NCBI RefSeq assembly: GCF_010729895.1
Contig: NZ_AP022612.1
Location: 4,712,001 to 4,776,000, forward strand
Source of the DNA: Mycolicibacterium confluentis
Lineage (GTDB): Bacteria > Actinomycetota > Actinomycetes > Mycobacteriales > Mycobacteriaceae
Reading direction: 5' to 3'
Length of the DNA: 64,000 nt
The notes under the pieces were generated by a model. That model was not told the origin of the DNA, did no database searches, and was given only the letters and a program-made list of their open reading frames with translations. A program made the translations under genes and the position numbers. Below are positions 37,274 to 45,989 of this stretch, in pieces. Position 1 is the first letter of the stretch; each line of letters begins with the position of its first letter.

Positions 37274-37966
37274 ATGCCAGGACAGCCAGACGCCGTGGGG
37301 ATCGCTTGTCCCCAGTGCGGTTCCGGCCTGCCCTCGACCAGTCGATTCTGCGCCGTGTGTGGACACACCATGAGCATCCGTACCGCTGCCCCGGCGCGCA
37401 CCGGCGACCACAGGCCCGCAGTGCCTTCACGTCCCGTCGTCGCAACGACGATCCCCACCGAATTCCAGTCCGCCAGCCCAGGGGTCCGATGTGCGTCGTT
37501 CCTGTTGGATCTGGCGGCCATGATGAGCCCAGCACTTCCGTTGTCGGTCGCCGGCGCCGTCCTCGGCGTCGCCGAGGTCGTCTACCTGGTCGTCCCGGTG
37601 GCCTTCGTCGCGGTCTGGTTGTGGATGCAGATCTGGCAGGGCCTCAGCGGCAACACCTTCGGCAAGGCCATGCTGGGCCTGCGCCTCGTGCGCGCGGACA
37701 ACCCTGCTCCCCCGGGCGTGCCGGCCACCCTGCTGCGCAGCATGATTCTGATCGGCACACTCGGGTTGGCGGCAGTCCCTATGGTTCTCAGGCCCGACGA
37801 CCCGACCGGACTGCATGACCGCGTCTCCGGCCTGATCGTGCTCGACGTGACGGTGGGTGCCAATCCACTGGGCGCCCAACAGCAGACCACACTTCGCCGG
37901 TCACCCGAACGCGGCCTCAATCGCGTCCAGTCACCGATTCCCGTCGCTGCGCCGAGGCAGGGGTAG
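37274..37966 (+). CDS. Zinc-ribbon RDD-family membrane protein
   Basis: A 230-residue protein. An N-terminal zinc ribbon (CPQCGSGLPSTSRFCAVCG) is followed by a flexible linker and an RDD domain with two to three helices (RCASFLLDLAAMMSPALPLSV, VYLVVPVAFVAVWLWMQIW) and the family motif GNTFGKAMLGLRLV. The ATG at 37274 has GGAGACGG upstream. It precedes the secretion ATPase with no spacer, so it is first in that operon. The RDD family is linked to transport; here it may be a membrane accessory of the system. Confidence 0.82.
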   Translation: MPGQPDAVGIACPQCGSGLPSTSRFCAVCGHTMSIRTAAPARTGDHRPAVPSRPVVATTIPTEFQSASPGVRCASFLLDLAAMMSPALPLSVAGAVLGVAEVVYLVVPVAFVAVWLWMQIWQGLSGNTFGKAMLGLRLVRADNPAPPGVPATLLRSMILIGTLGLAAVPMVLRPDDPTGLHDRVSGLIVLDVTVGANPLGAQQQTTLRRSPERGLNRVQSPIPVAAPRQG

Positions 37967-40900
37967 ATGCAGGCCAAGATCATTCTCTGCCGCGCCGACG
38001 GCAGTAGGGCTCAGGTGGCGATCACCGCGGACGCCACCGCCTCGGTCGGGGATGTGGCGGTCGCACTGGCCGCCAGCGACCCTGTCCCGTCCCCCCGGTC
38101 CGGCGGCGCCGGTCTGACACTTAAGGTCGAGCACACGGCATTCGACAAAGCGGGGGCTGCAAGGGTTCTCGACCCGGCGCGCAGCCTCATCGACTCAGGC
38201 CTGCGTTCGGGTTCGTCGGTCAGTCTCGCGCCCACACCGGCGACCGCACCTCGCCGCCGCCGAGGCCGCGCGGTTGCGGTCCTGCGGGTACTCGAGGGGC
38301 CCGACGCCGGGTTGGAGTTCCCCCTCCCCTCCGGCAACTCGTCGATAGGCAGCGGCGCCACCAATGATGTGTCGCTGACCGACCGCGGAATCGCCGACAT
38401 CCACGCGGCCGTCGCGGTCGGCGACAGCATCGAGATCGTCAACCTGGCGGGACCGAACGGCGTCCGCGTCGGCGGCCAACCGGTGCAGCGCGCACTGGTG
38501 GGCGCCACGGACGTGGTGCAGTTGGCCGACACGGCGGTGGCTGTTCTGCTCACTGTGCGACCGGGCACCACCCAGAACGACAGCGTGGCCATCGAATTCA
38601 ACCGCTCACCGCGTGTGATCGCCCGGTTCGACGAGCAGGAACTCGCCGCGCCCAAACCGCCGCAGATTCCCGATCCCACCCATTTTCCGATCGTCTCGAT
38701 GCTCGCCCCATTAGCGATGGGCCTCGTTCTCTTCGCGGCGACCCGCAGCATGCTGTCGGTGGTGTTCATCTGCCTGAGCCCGCTGCTCATGATCGGCATG
38801 TACTTCGACACCAAGCTTCAAGAGCGCAAGAAGTACCGGCACGAGGTCCAGCGCTTCTCCGACTCGTTGCGGGCCCTGGCACAGAACCTGACCGACACTC
38901 AGCGCGTCGAACGCGCGGTGCGGTTGACCGAGGCGCCGGCATTGGGCCAGGTCGTAGAGGCCATTCACCGCCTCGGGCCGCTGCTGTGGACTCACCGACC
39001 CGAGCACGCGGGTTTCCTCACCGTGCGATTGGGCCTCGGCGACGCTCCGTCTCGGTGCCGGATCCTGGTGTCGGACACCGAGAGCGCGGAAGTGAAGTAC
39101 GTACAGCAGCTTCACGATCTGCAGCAGGAGTTCGCCGAGGTCACCGACGTGCCGATCATCGCGGATCTGCGCGAGTGCGGGGCGCTCGGAATCTGCGGCC
39201 CGCGCAGCGTGATCGACGGTGTCGCCCGGGGCGTGGTCATGCAACTGCTCGGGCTGCACTCACCTGCTGACCTGACGATCACCGCGTTCAGTTCCGCGCA
39301 GTCTCGGACGTCCTGGGAGTGGCTGGAGTGGATGCCGCACACCGGGTCCGCGCACAGCCCGCTGTCAGGCAACCATCTGACCGACAGCGTGGGCGGCGGT
39401 CAGGCACTGATGGCCAGGCTTGAGGACCTGCTCAAGCAGCGCAGGTCGCAGGTCGAGGCCAACGCGGCCTTCACTTTCGGCCCCATCCGCCCGGATGCGG
39501 CCGACGACCGGCGCGCCGAGGCCTACGCGCCCGCCGTGGTGGTGTTGGTGGAGGACACGGCACCGATCGACAGGTCTCGACTCACTCGGCTCGCCGAGCA
39601 GGGCGGTGCCGTGGGAATCCACGTCATCTGGGTGGCGACCGAGGTCGCCAACCTTCCCGCCGCCTGCCGCACGTTTCTCTTGGTGGAGTCGGAGACTGAC
39701 GGCGCTTCGGTGGGCCAGGTTCGACACGGCCAACACAGCTTCCCCGTCTCGTGTGACAGCATCGACGTCGCCGACGTCCGCCAGATCGCGCTCCTATTGG
39801 CGCCCGTCATCGATGCGGGCGCAGCCGTCGAGGACGACACCGATCTGCCCCGGTCGGTGTCGTACCTGACGCTCGCGGGGCACCGCATCTCCACAGATCC
39901 GACAGCGATTGCCCAGCAGTGGATCTCGAACGCGTCGGTGCTGGACCGCAATGGTCCGCCCCGCCCCCTTGCCGAACCCGCGGGCCTGCGTGCCCTGGTG
40001 GGCTCGTCGGGCGCGCGGGAAGTCCATCTGGATCTTCGAGCGCACGGCCCACACGCCCTCGTCGGCGGCACCACGGGTTCGGGCAAGAGCGAGTTCCTAC
40101 AGACCTGGATCATGGGGATGGCCGCCGCTCACAGTCCGGACAGGATCAATTTCCTGCTCGTGGACTACAAGGGTGGCACCGCATTCGCCGACTGCGTCCG
40201 ACTGCCCCACACCGTCGGCCTGGTCACCGATCTGTCCCCGCATCTCGTGCGACGGGCGCTGACCTCGCTGGGTGCTGAGATCCGGCGACGGGAGACCCTG
40301 CTCAACGAGAAGCAGGCCAAGGACCTGATCACCCTGGAACAGCGCGGCGACCTCGACACTCCACCGAGCCTGGTCATCATCGTCGACGAGTTCGCCGCGC
40401 TGGCATCCGAAGTGCCCGAGTTCGTGGACGGCGTCATCGACGTCGCCCAGCGCGGCCGCTCCCTCGGACTGCACCTGGTGCTGGCGACCCAGCGGCCCGC
40501 GGGCGTCATCAAGGACAACCTCAGAGCCAATACAAACCTTCGAATCGCGTTGCGCCTCAATGATGTCGATGATTCCGTTGATGTCATCGAAGACCCGCTG
40601 GCCGCGCACTTCCCACCGGAGATCGCCGGCCGTGCGGTGGCGAAGACCGGGCCGGGGCGGCTGACGACATTCCAGACCGCGTATGTCGGTGGGCGCACCA
40701 GTGAGCAGCCTGAGAAGGCACCCATCGACATCTGGGAGTTCGTGTTCGGCCGTCGCCGGCCCTGGCACGATCCCACGGTCGCCAAATCGGTGGCTCCGCC
40801 GTCGGGACCCACCGATATCGGTCGGATGGTGTCGACGATTCGATCCGCGGCGGGCCAGCTGCGGATCCCGGCACCCCGGCGACCGTGGCTGCCCTCCCTC

Positions 40901-42409
40901 GACGGTGTGTACGCGTTGGAACAGCTTGTCGAGCAGTCGAACACCGACGCGCTGGTGATCGGCCGGTGTGACGTCCCCACCGAACAGACTCAACCCATCG
41001 GCACCTTCTCCCCCGACGGCCAGGGGAACATGGCCATCATCGGCACAGGCGGTTCGGGCAAGTCGACCGCGCTGCGAACCCTGGCGATCGCGGCGGCCCT
41101 CGATGCCGAGGGCGGCCCGGTCCATGTGTACGCCCTCGACTTCGCCTCGGGCAGCTTGAAGATGCTGGAGGCTCTGCCGCATGTGGCCGCGGTGATCGGG
41201 GCCGACGACGAGGAACGCATCGGCAGGGTGCTGCGCAGGCTGACGTCACTGCTGGAGGATCGGGTCCGCAGGTTCGCCCGCGTGAACGCTTCCACCATCG
41301 GTGAGTACCGTCGCCTCGCCGACCCGAATGAGCCTCGGGTGCTGCTGCTGCTCGATGCCATCGGTCCGTTCCGAGAGCAGTACGAGCATGTTTCCCACAC
41401 TCCGTTCTTCGCGATGCTCAGCCAACTCGCCTCCGACGGACGGATGCTGGGCATCCACGTCATCATCACCGCCGATCGACCCGCCGCGATCCCGTCCTCG
41501 CTGGCGTCCACGATCCAGCAGCGTCTGGTGATGCGCCTGGCCTCTGACGACGACTACCTGTTGGCCGGTGTGCCCGGCGACATCCTGTCGTCCGCGTCGC
41601 CGCAGGGTCGGGCCATCATGGACGGACTTGAGATCCAGGTCGCGGTGCTGGGCGGCGATCCCAACGTCGCCGTGCAGGCCCGCGCGATCGACGAGTTGGC
41701 CGCGCGAATGCGCGCGCAGGGATTCACCCCGCCAGCACCGGTCGAACGGCTTTCCGAGCACATCCAACTCACGTCTCTTCCAGTCACTGCCGCCGCGGGC
41801 GCGGCCGTGATCGGTGTTGCCGACGAATCACTTTCGCCCATCGGAATCGATCCGTCCGGTGTCTTCATGGTGACCGGACCACCGGGCAGCGGACGTTCGA
41901 CGGCGTTGGTCACGCTGGCGCAGGCTGTGCGACGGCAGCGCCCGGACACCAGGATCGTGCATCTGGCGCCGTCGGGTTCCAACATCGCGGCCCTGAAGGT
42001 GTGGGACGACACCGCCGTCGGCCAGGAGTCGGTGATGCACCGCGTCGAGGAACTCGCGACGATCGACAGCACGCGGTCAACGAATCTGATGGTCGTCATC
42101 GAACGGGTGGCGGACTTCGGCGGGGCGGATGTGGAGAACGATCTTGCCCAACTGGTCAAGTCGCTCATCGACACTGCGTTCATCGTCGGCGAGTCCGAGG
42201 TGTCGGGGTGGGGTCAGGCGTGGCTGCTGGCGCAGCCGTTCAAGTCATCGCGTCGTGGGCTTCTGTTGTGGCCCAACGGCATGGACGCGGACGGTCTGCT
42301 GAGCACATCCATCGGTGCTGTGCGCCGCAGTGAATTCCCGCCTGGCCGAGGAGTTCTCGTCGAAAGGGGTAAGGGGGTGTGGTTGCAGGTGGCGCAACCG
42401 GATGTCTAG
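37967..42409 (+). CDS. FHA-containing EccC/EssC-type type VII secretion ATPase
   Basis: A 1480-residue FtsK/SpoIIIE-family motor. Residues 1-95 resemble a ubiquitin-like/YukD-type domain, 102-195 an FHA-like domain, then two helices (240-285), a linker domain, and three ATPase domains. ATPase 1 has Walker A GGTTGSGKSE (Lys707) and Walker B VIIVDEF with its Glu; ATPase 2 has GTGGSGKST (Lys1032) but LLLLDAI without the catalytic Glu; ATPase 3 has GPPGSGRST with Arg1310 in place of Lys. FHA plus ATPase in one chain is the EssC/YukBA layout of Gram-positive systems rather than of mycobacterial EccC. It likely recognises and drives the WXG100 proteins encoded beside it; start adjoins the RDD stop. 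Confidence 0.9.
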   Translation: MQAKIILCRADGSRAQVAITADATASVGDVAVALAASDPVPSPRSGGAGLTLKVEHTAFDKAGAARVLDPARSLIDSGLRSGSSVSLAPTPATAPRRRRGRAVAVLRVLEGPDAGLEFPLPSGNSSIGSGATNDVSLTDRGIADIHAAVAVGDSIEIVNLAGPNGVRVGGQPVQRALVGATDVVQLADTAVAVLLTVRPGTTQNDSVAIEFNRSPRVIARFDEQELAAPKPPQIPDPTHFPIVSMLAPLAMGLVLFAATRSMLSVVFICLSPLLMIGMYFDTKLQERKKYRHEVQRFSDSLRALAQNLTDTQRVERAVRLTEAPALGQVVEAIHRLGPLLWTHRPEHAGFLTVRLGLGDAPSRCRILVSDTESAEVKYVQQLHDLQQEFAEVTDVPIIADLRECGALGICGPRSVIDGVARGVVMQLLGLHSPADLTITAFSSAQSRTSWEWLEWMPHTGSAHSPLSGNHLTDSVGGGQALMARLEDLLKQRRSQVEANAAFTFGPIRPDAADDRRAEAYAPAVVVLVEDTAPIDRSRLTRLAEQGGAVGIHVIWVATEVANLPAACRTFLLVESETDGASVGQVRHGQHSFPVSCDSIDVADVRQIALLLAPVIDAGAAVEDDTDLPRSVSYLTLAGHRISTDPTAIAQQWISNASVLDRNGPPRPLAEPAGLRALVGSSGAREVHLDLRAHGPHALVGGTTGSGKSEFLQTWIMGMAAAHSPDRINFLLVDYKGGTAFADCVRLPHTVGLVTDLSPHLVRRALTSLGAEIRRRETLLNEKQAKDLITLEQRGDLDTPPSLVIIVDEFAALASEVPEFVDGVIDVAQRGRSLGLHLVLATQRPAGVIKDNLRANTNLRIALRLNDVDDSVDVIEDPLAAHFPPEIAGRAVAKTGPGRLTTFQTAYVGGRTSEQPEKAPIDIWEFVFGRRRPWHDPTVAKSVAPPSGPTDIGRMVSTIRSAAGQLRIPAPRRPWLPSLDGVYALEQLVEQSNTDALVIGRCDVPTEQTQPIGTFSPDGQGNMAIIGTGGSGKSTALRTLAIAAALDAEGGPVHVYALDFASGSLKMLEALPHVAAVIGADDEERIGRVLRRLTSLLEDRVRRFARVNASTIGEYRRLADPNEPRVLLLLDAIGPFREQYEHVSHTPFFAMLSQLASDGRMLGIHVIITADRPAAIPSSLASTIQQRLVMRLASDDDYLLAGVPGDILSSASPQGRAIMDGLEIQVAVLGGDPNVAVQARAIDELAARMRAQGFTPPAPVERLSEHIQLTSLPVTAAAGAAVIGVADESLSPIGIDPSGVFMVTGPPGSGRSTALVTLAQAVRRQRPDTRIVHLAPSGSNIAALKVWDDTAVGQESVMHRVEELATIDSTRSTNLMVVIERVADFGGADVENDLAQLVKSLIDTAFIVGESEVSGWGQAWLLAQPFKSSRRGLLLWPNGMDADGLLSTSIGAVRRSEFPPGRGVLVERGKGVWLQVAQPDV

Positions 42410-42457
42410 AACAACACGATCACGACTGAAACCACAACGATCACAGAGGGAGCAGAT

Positions 42458-42727
42458 ATGGCATTCATCGGGCAGGACGTCGAACAGGTACAGCGGCTCG
42501 CGACTCAGCTCAATTCGAAGGCGGGCGACATCGAGAACGTGATCTCGCAGCTGACCTCGGCGGTGAACTCCGTCGAATGGAAGGGTCAGGACGCCGAGCG
42601 CTTCAAGTCCGACTGGCAGAGCCAGCACCTGCCGCAGCTCAAGAAGGTCGTCGAGGCGCTGAAGAACGCGTCGCAGACCGCCAAGCGCAACGCCGCCGAG
42701 CAGCAGCAGACCAGCAGCAAGTACTGA
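42458..42727 (+). CDS. WXG100 protein (EsxA-like)
   Basis: An 89-residue, signal-less helical hairpin of the WXG100 family: VEQVQRLATQLNSKAGDIENV, SVEWKGQDAERFKSDW, then LKKVVEALKNASQTAKRNA. The turn is W-K-G. The C-terminus (EQQQTSSKY) lacks the YxxxD/E signal used by mycobacterial ESX substrates. GAGGGAG precedes the ATG. Probable secreted substrate and activator of the adjacent ATPase, likely a homodimer as no partner EsxB is encoded directly beside it. Confidence 0.92.
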   Translation: MAFIGQDVEQVQRLATQLNSKAGDIENVISQLTSAVNSVEWKGQDAERFKSDWQSQHLPQLKKVVEALKNASQTAKRNAAEQQQTSSKY

Positions 42728-42800
42728 TCACCGCATCAGGTGCACGCGCCTCTCACACTGCGGGGCGCGTGCACCCTGTGCTCATTCCACTGGAGGGGTC

Positions 42801-43811
42801 ATGAGTGCTGTCGGCGCGGACGTCGAACAACTTCGCGCGACGTCGAAGCATTTCACGCAGGCCGTCGAGAAACTGCAGAGTGCCGTCAAGGGACTCAACA
42901 CCATCGCGTCGAATCAGTCGATCTGGCGCGGCAGGGACGCAGATCAGTTCCGAGCTGAGTGGAAGGCCCAGTCGCTCACATCGTTGAACGCCGCGATCAA
43001 TGCTCTGAAGGAGGGCGCGGATGCCCTGCGCCGCAATGCGGATCAGCAGGAGGCCGCCAGCCAGGCCGATGGGGGTGCGATGACGGCTTCCAATGGAGGT
43101 GCTGCGTCGGAGTGTTATGAGCAGTCCGCAGACGGTCTGACGGACCTGTGGAAGGAGATCCAGGAGACACCGAACGGTTGGGATCCCTCCGGACCCGATA
43201 TGTCGGGGTACCGAGTCCAGCGGGTCATGGTCGATGGCGTGGAGAAGTACATCGTCTACATCGGCGGCACTGTGCTGGCCGGGAACCAGAACTGGGGGGC
43301 CAATGTCTCGGCGATCAGTGGCCGTCTGGACCAAGCTCAGGTCGAGGCGCTGGAACGGCTGATCCCCCCGGGCGCCGAAGTCATGCTGGTGGGCTACAGC
43401 CAGGGGGGCATCGATGCTCAGAACATCGCCGGATCCGGGCGGCTGAATGTCAAGCAGATCGTCACCTTCGGTTCGCCAATCCGCAATGACATCAATATCC
43501 CCGCCATCCACCTCCAGGATTCCGCGGACGTGGTGACCTCCTCGAGCGCTGTCAACCCGACTCTGTACAGCTCTGGATCCCAGAGCCGCAATGACAACGT
43601 CGAGGTCTTCCGATCCAAACCCCACCTTTGGACCGTCTTCGGTATCGGCGAGCACATTGGCGGCTACGGCGGCATGGCCGAGGACTGGGATTCAGCGGCC
43701 AACACCAAGGGTGACACGCGCGCCTCCAGTTCTGCTGAAGGCCTCAAGGCATTCCAAGGCGACATCGTCGGTGAGGTCGACATTGACGCCAACGGCCAAG
43801 GCAGCTGGTGA
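42801..43811 (+). CDS. WXG100-lipase fusion, candidate secreted effector
   Basis: A 336-residue protein. Residues 1-95 are a WXG100 hairpin (VEQLRATSKHFTQAVEKLQ, W42-R-G44 turn, LKEGADALRRNADQQE). Residues 125-336 look like a small alpha/beta hydrolase of the lipase/cutinase kind: nucleophile elbow VGYSQGG with Ser200, oxyanion-side strand YIVYIGGT, candidate Asp in LQDSADVVTS and His in EHIGGYG. LXG/WXG-lipase toxins of Gram-positive type VII systems act on rival membranes; a phospholipase role here is inference. ATG at 42801 with GGAGG. Its stop overlaps the next start as GTGA. Confidence 0.85.
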   Translation: MSAVGADVEQLRATSKHFTQAVEKLQSAVKGLNTIASNQSIWRGRDADQFRAEWKAQSLTSLNAAINALKEGADALRRNADQQEAASQADGGAMTASNGGAASECYEQSADGLTDLWKEIQETPNGWDPSGPDMSGYRVQRVMVDGVEKYIVYIGGTVLAGNQNWGANVSAISGRLDQAQVEALERLIPPGAEVMLVGYSQGGIDAQNIAGSGRLNVKQIVTFGSPIRNDINIPAIHLQDSADVVTSSSAVNPTLYSSGSQSRNDNVEVFRSKPHLWTVFGIGEHIGGYGGMAEDWDSAANTKGDTRASSSAEGLKAFQGDIVGEVDIDANGQGSW

Positions 43812-45103
43812 CCGACCCCCACCCGCGGTGGGTGGACCCCAACCCACCGACCGAGAACAACGCGCGGACGACGACAATCCTGGCCGCCTCCGGTGTGCTG
43901 CTGACTGTGGTGGTCGTCGCGGCCCTCATCGCCGTCGTGTTATCGGCGACTTCGCGCGAAGCCCGGACCGGCGACGTGTTCCTCGTCGCGGCCAACGCAC
44001 CGTCAGACCAGGCGTTCACTCGGTCGGTGCTGGTCATGCCCGTGGCAATCTCGGATCTGGCACGACAGCGGACCGCCGCACTGCTGCAGCAGATTCCGGT
44101 GCGGTCCGACCGGGGCGTGCGTCCGGTCTCCGGGCATCAGTCGGAGCTTTATGGGGCCACCGGAGACATCGCCCCGTGCGACGTGGTCACGCTCGCCAAC
44201 CAACTCGACGCAGACCCCGCGACCGCCGAGGCCTGGGGTCTGACGCTCGGCTTGTCCCCGGGTCAGATTCCCTACTATCTCAACACTTTGACGCCAGTGG
44301 TCCTGACTCTCGACACGTGGGTCACCACTCACGCGTGGTCAGAAGACGGACCACTCTCGAATCAGACGGTGCTTCAGGCGGGTAACGCCGTGCTGATCGA
44401 CCAGGTGGGGGTGCCGCGGGTGCACTGCGCGACGGGCAACCCGCTCACCCCACCCGCGAACGCCAATCTGAACGATTACCGAGTCGAGGGGGACGAGTGG
44501 CCCGGCTTCGCGCCGCAGAACGTGATCGCGGTGACCTATGCGACGCCAGAGAACAACAGCAGGGCAGCAGAATTCACGCTGCTCGACGTCGTGACCGGCG
44601 AGCCGGTGGTCCGCGCCGTCACGGCGTCGATCGAGCTGGGCGGCACGTCGGTGCCACTGCCCGATCCGGCGGTGATGAACGTGCCGCCGAACCGCTCGTC
44701 CGGCACAGGCACCTCACCCGTCGCCGGTGGTTCATCCAACACTGGCCATGCCTCGCTTGTCCCGGAGACATCGGTTATGCCAACGAGATTGGGAGATCCT
44801 CCACCCAAGCCGCCACCGCCCTTGGCGCTTCCACCGCCGCCCGCGCCTGCACCGTATGAACCCATCCGAAACTGCGGGACCATACCGGTAATGCCGAACC
44901 TGGTGCTGATCAACTACAACGTGGACGCGATCAGCTGCCCGGACGCCCTGGATGTGATCGCACGGTTCCATCAGGCCCAGCAGAAGTACGCCACAGTCGA
45001 CGACTGGGACTGCGGAATCCTCGGTGCCGCCGAGGCCGAGCGGATGGCGCACGTCGTGAACTGCCGTGGGCCGCGCGGTGAACTGCGGGCAGAGGAGCCC
45101 TGA
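43808..45103 (+). CDS. Membrane-anchored DUF6777-like protein, Pro-rich
   Basis: A 431-residue bitopic protein: cytoplasmic N-terminus, helix TILAASGVLLTVVVVAALIAVVL (about 23-45), an outer domain with DVFLVAANAPSDQAFT and GVRPVSGHQSELYGATGDIAPCDVVTL that fits the actinobacterial DUF6777 family, then a Pro-rich stretch and a last domain with Cys in RNCGTI, SCPDA and DWDCG. It overlaps the lipase gene, so it may be the immunity or export partner of that protein. Start is a GTG. Confidence 0.7.
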   Translation: MTDPHPRWVDPNPPTENNARTTTILAASGVLLTVVVVAALIAVVLSATSREARTGDVFLVAANAPSDQAFTRSVLVMPVAISDLARQRTAALLQQIPVRSDRGVRPVSGHQSELYGATGDIAPCDVVTLANQLDADPATAEAWGLTLGLSPGQIPYYLNTLTPVVLTLDTWVTTHAWSEDGPLSNQTVLQAGNAVLIDQVGVPRVHCATGNPLTPPANANLNDYRVEGDEWPGFAPQNVIAVTYATPENNSRAAEFTLLDVVTGEPVVRAVTASIELGGTSVPLPDPAVMNVPPNRSSGTGTSPVAGGSSNTGHASLVPETSVMPTRLGDPPPKPPPPLALPPPPAPAPYEPIRNCGTIPVMPNLVLINYNVDAISCPDALDVIARFHQAQQKYATVDDWDCGILGAAEAERMAHVVNCRGPRGELRAEEP

Positions 45104-45136
45104 TGCACCAACAATCATCCACAGAAGGGGAATTCA

Positions 45137-45904
45137 ATGAACACTGATCCACGCGTCGGCTATTCCAGGGCGAGGGAACACGAGAACATCCAACTGCTGC
45201 CAGGGGAGACCCGACTGATGGGCGCGGACTTCACCCCGTCGCCACTGCTGCGGCATATCAAGACCGGCCTGGTCATCACCCGCGATCGCGTGATCGCCCG
45301 CTACCCCCAGTACATGTTCTTCATCATCAAAGTCGGGTACGCCGAATCCAGCATCCCGATCCAGCAGGTCTGCGAGGTGACCACCGGCAGACTGCTGTCG
45401 CAGCGCCGGGTCCGCGCGGCGCTCTTCTCGGCCATCGGTGCGCTGTTCGTTCTGATGTCGACGGCATCGCTGGGCGGGCCATTCGCGATCATCGGATTCC
45501 TCGTCGCGCTCGCATTCCTGGCGTTCGCCGGGCTTCTGGCGTGGTTGGCCCGCGGTTTGGCGCTCACGGTGGGGCATTCCGGCAGCGGCGAGATCCGAGT
45601 CGATGTCGACGGCCTGGAGTTCGACGCCATGCTCCAGGCCGGCAGGTTGATTCAGCAGCTTGTGCTGGATCGGGACACCGCGATGCCCGTCCCCCAAACA
45701 CCCTCACCCTCGCCCTTTGTCAGCCAAACACCGTCACCGGCGCCCTTTGTCAGCCAGCCATCCTCACCGGCGCCCTACGTCGGCGAAGCACCATCAGCCT
45801 GGAGGCCTACGGCTCCCGCTCCAGCACCGGCACCGGCACCCGCGCCTCCTCAGCCTCAGGCGCCCCAGTCGTCGCCGCCTCCACCCTCCATCTGGCGCAG
45901 CTAG
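45137..45904 (+). CDS. PH-like membrane protein with Pro-rich repeat tail
   Basis: A 255-residue protein: an N-terminal beta-rich part (IQLLPGETRLMGADFTPS, GLVITRDRVIARYPQY) resembling bacterial PH-like domains, two helices (AALFSAIGALFVLMSTASL, AIIGFLVALAFLAFAGLLAWLA), a second beta segment, and a tail of about 65 residues with repeats PSPSPFVSQTPSPAPFVSQ and an Ala-Pro run. AAGGGGAA precedes the ATG. Last gene of the secretion operon; the right-hand 68-bp repeat begins 10 bases after its stop. Confidence 0.75.
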   Translation: MNTDPRVGYSRAREHENIQLLPGETRLMGADFTPSPLLRHIKTGLVITRDRVIARYPQYMFFIIKVGYAESSIPIQQVCEVTTGRLLSQRRVRAALFSAIGALFVLMSTASLGGPFAIIGFLVALAFLAFAGLLAWLARGLALTVGHSGSGEIRVDVDGLEFDAMLQAGRLIQQLVLDRDTAMPVPQTPSPSPFVSQTPSPAPFVSQPSSPAPYVGEAPSAWRPTAPAPAPAPAPAPPQPQAPQSSPPPPSIWRS

Positions 45905-45914
45905 CGTTCACCTC

Positions 45915-45982
45915 CGCCCAGAGTTGAGTTATCGCACGGCATTCATCGATGTCGGCGAAACACGTCATCGCTCGGCGCGGAC
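45915..45982 (+). repeat. 68-bp direct repeat, right copy (island border)
   Basis: Matches 22929-22996 in the same direction, 56 of 68 bases. CGCCCAGAGTTG is identical in both; the right arm CATCGCTCGGCG pairs less well than in the left copy. It lies between the last island gene and the convergent O-methyltransferase gene. Confidence 0.8.
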
Positions 45983-45989
45983 GCAGACG

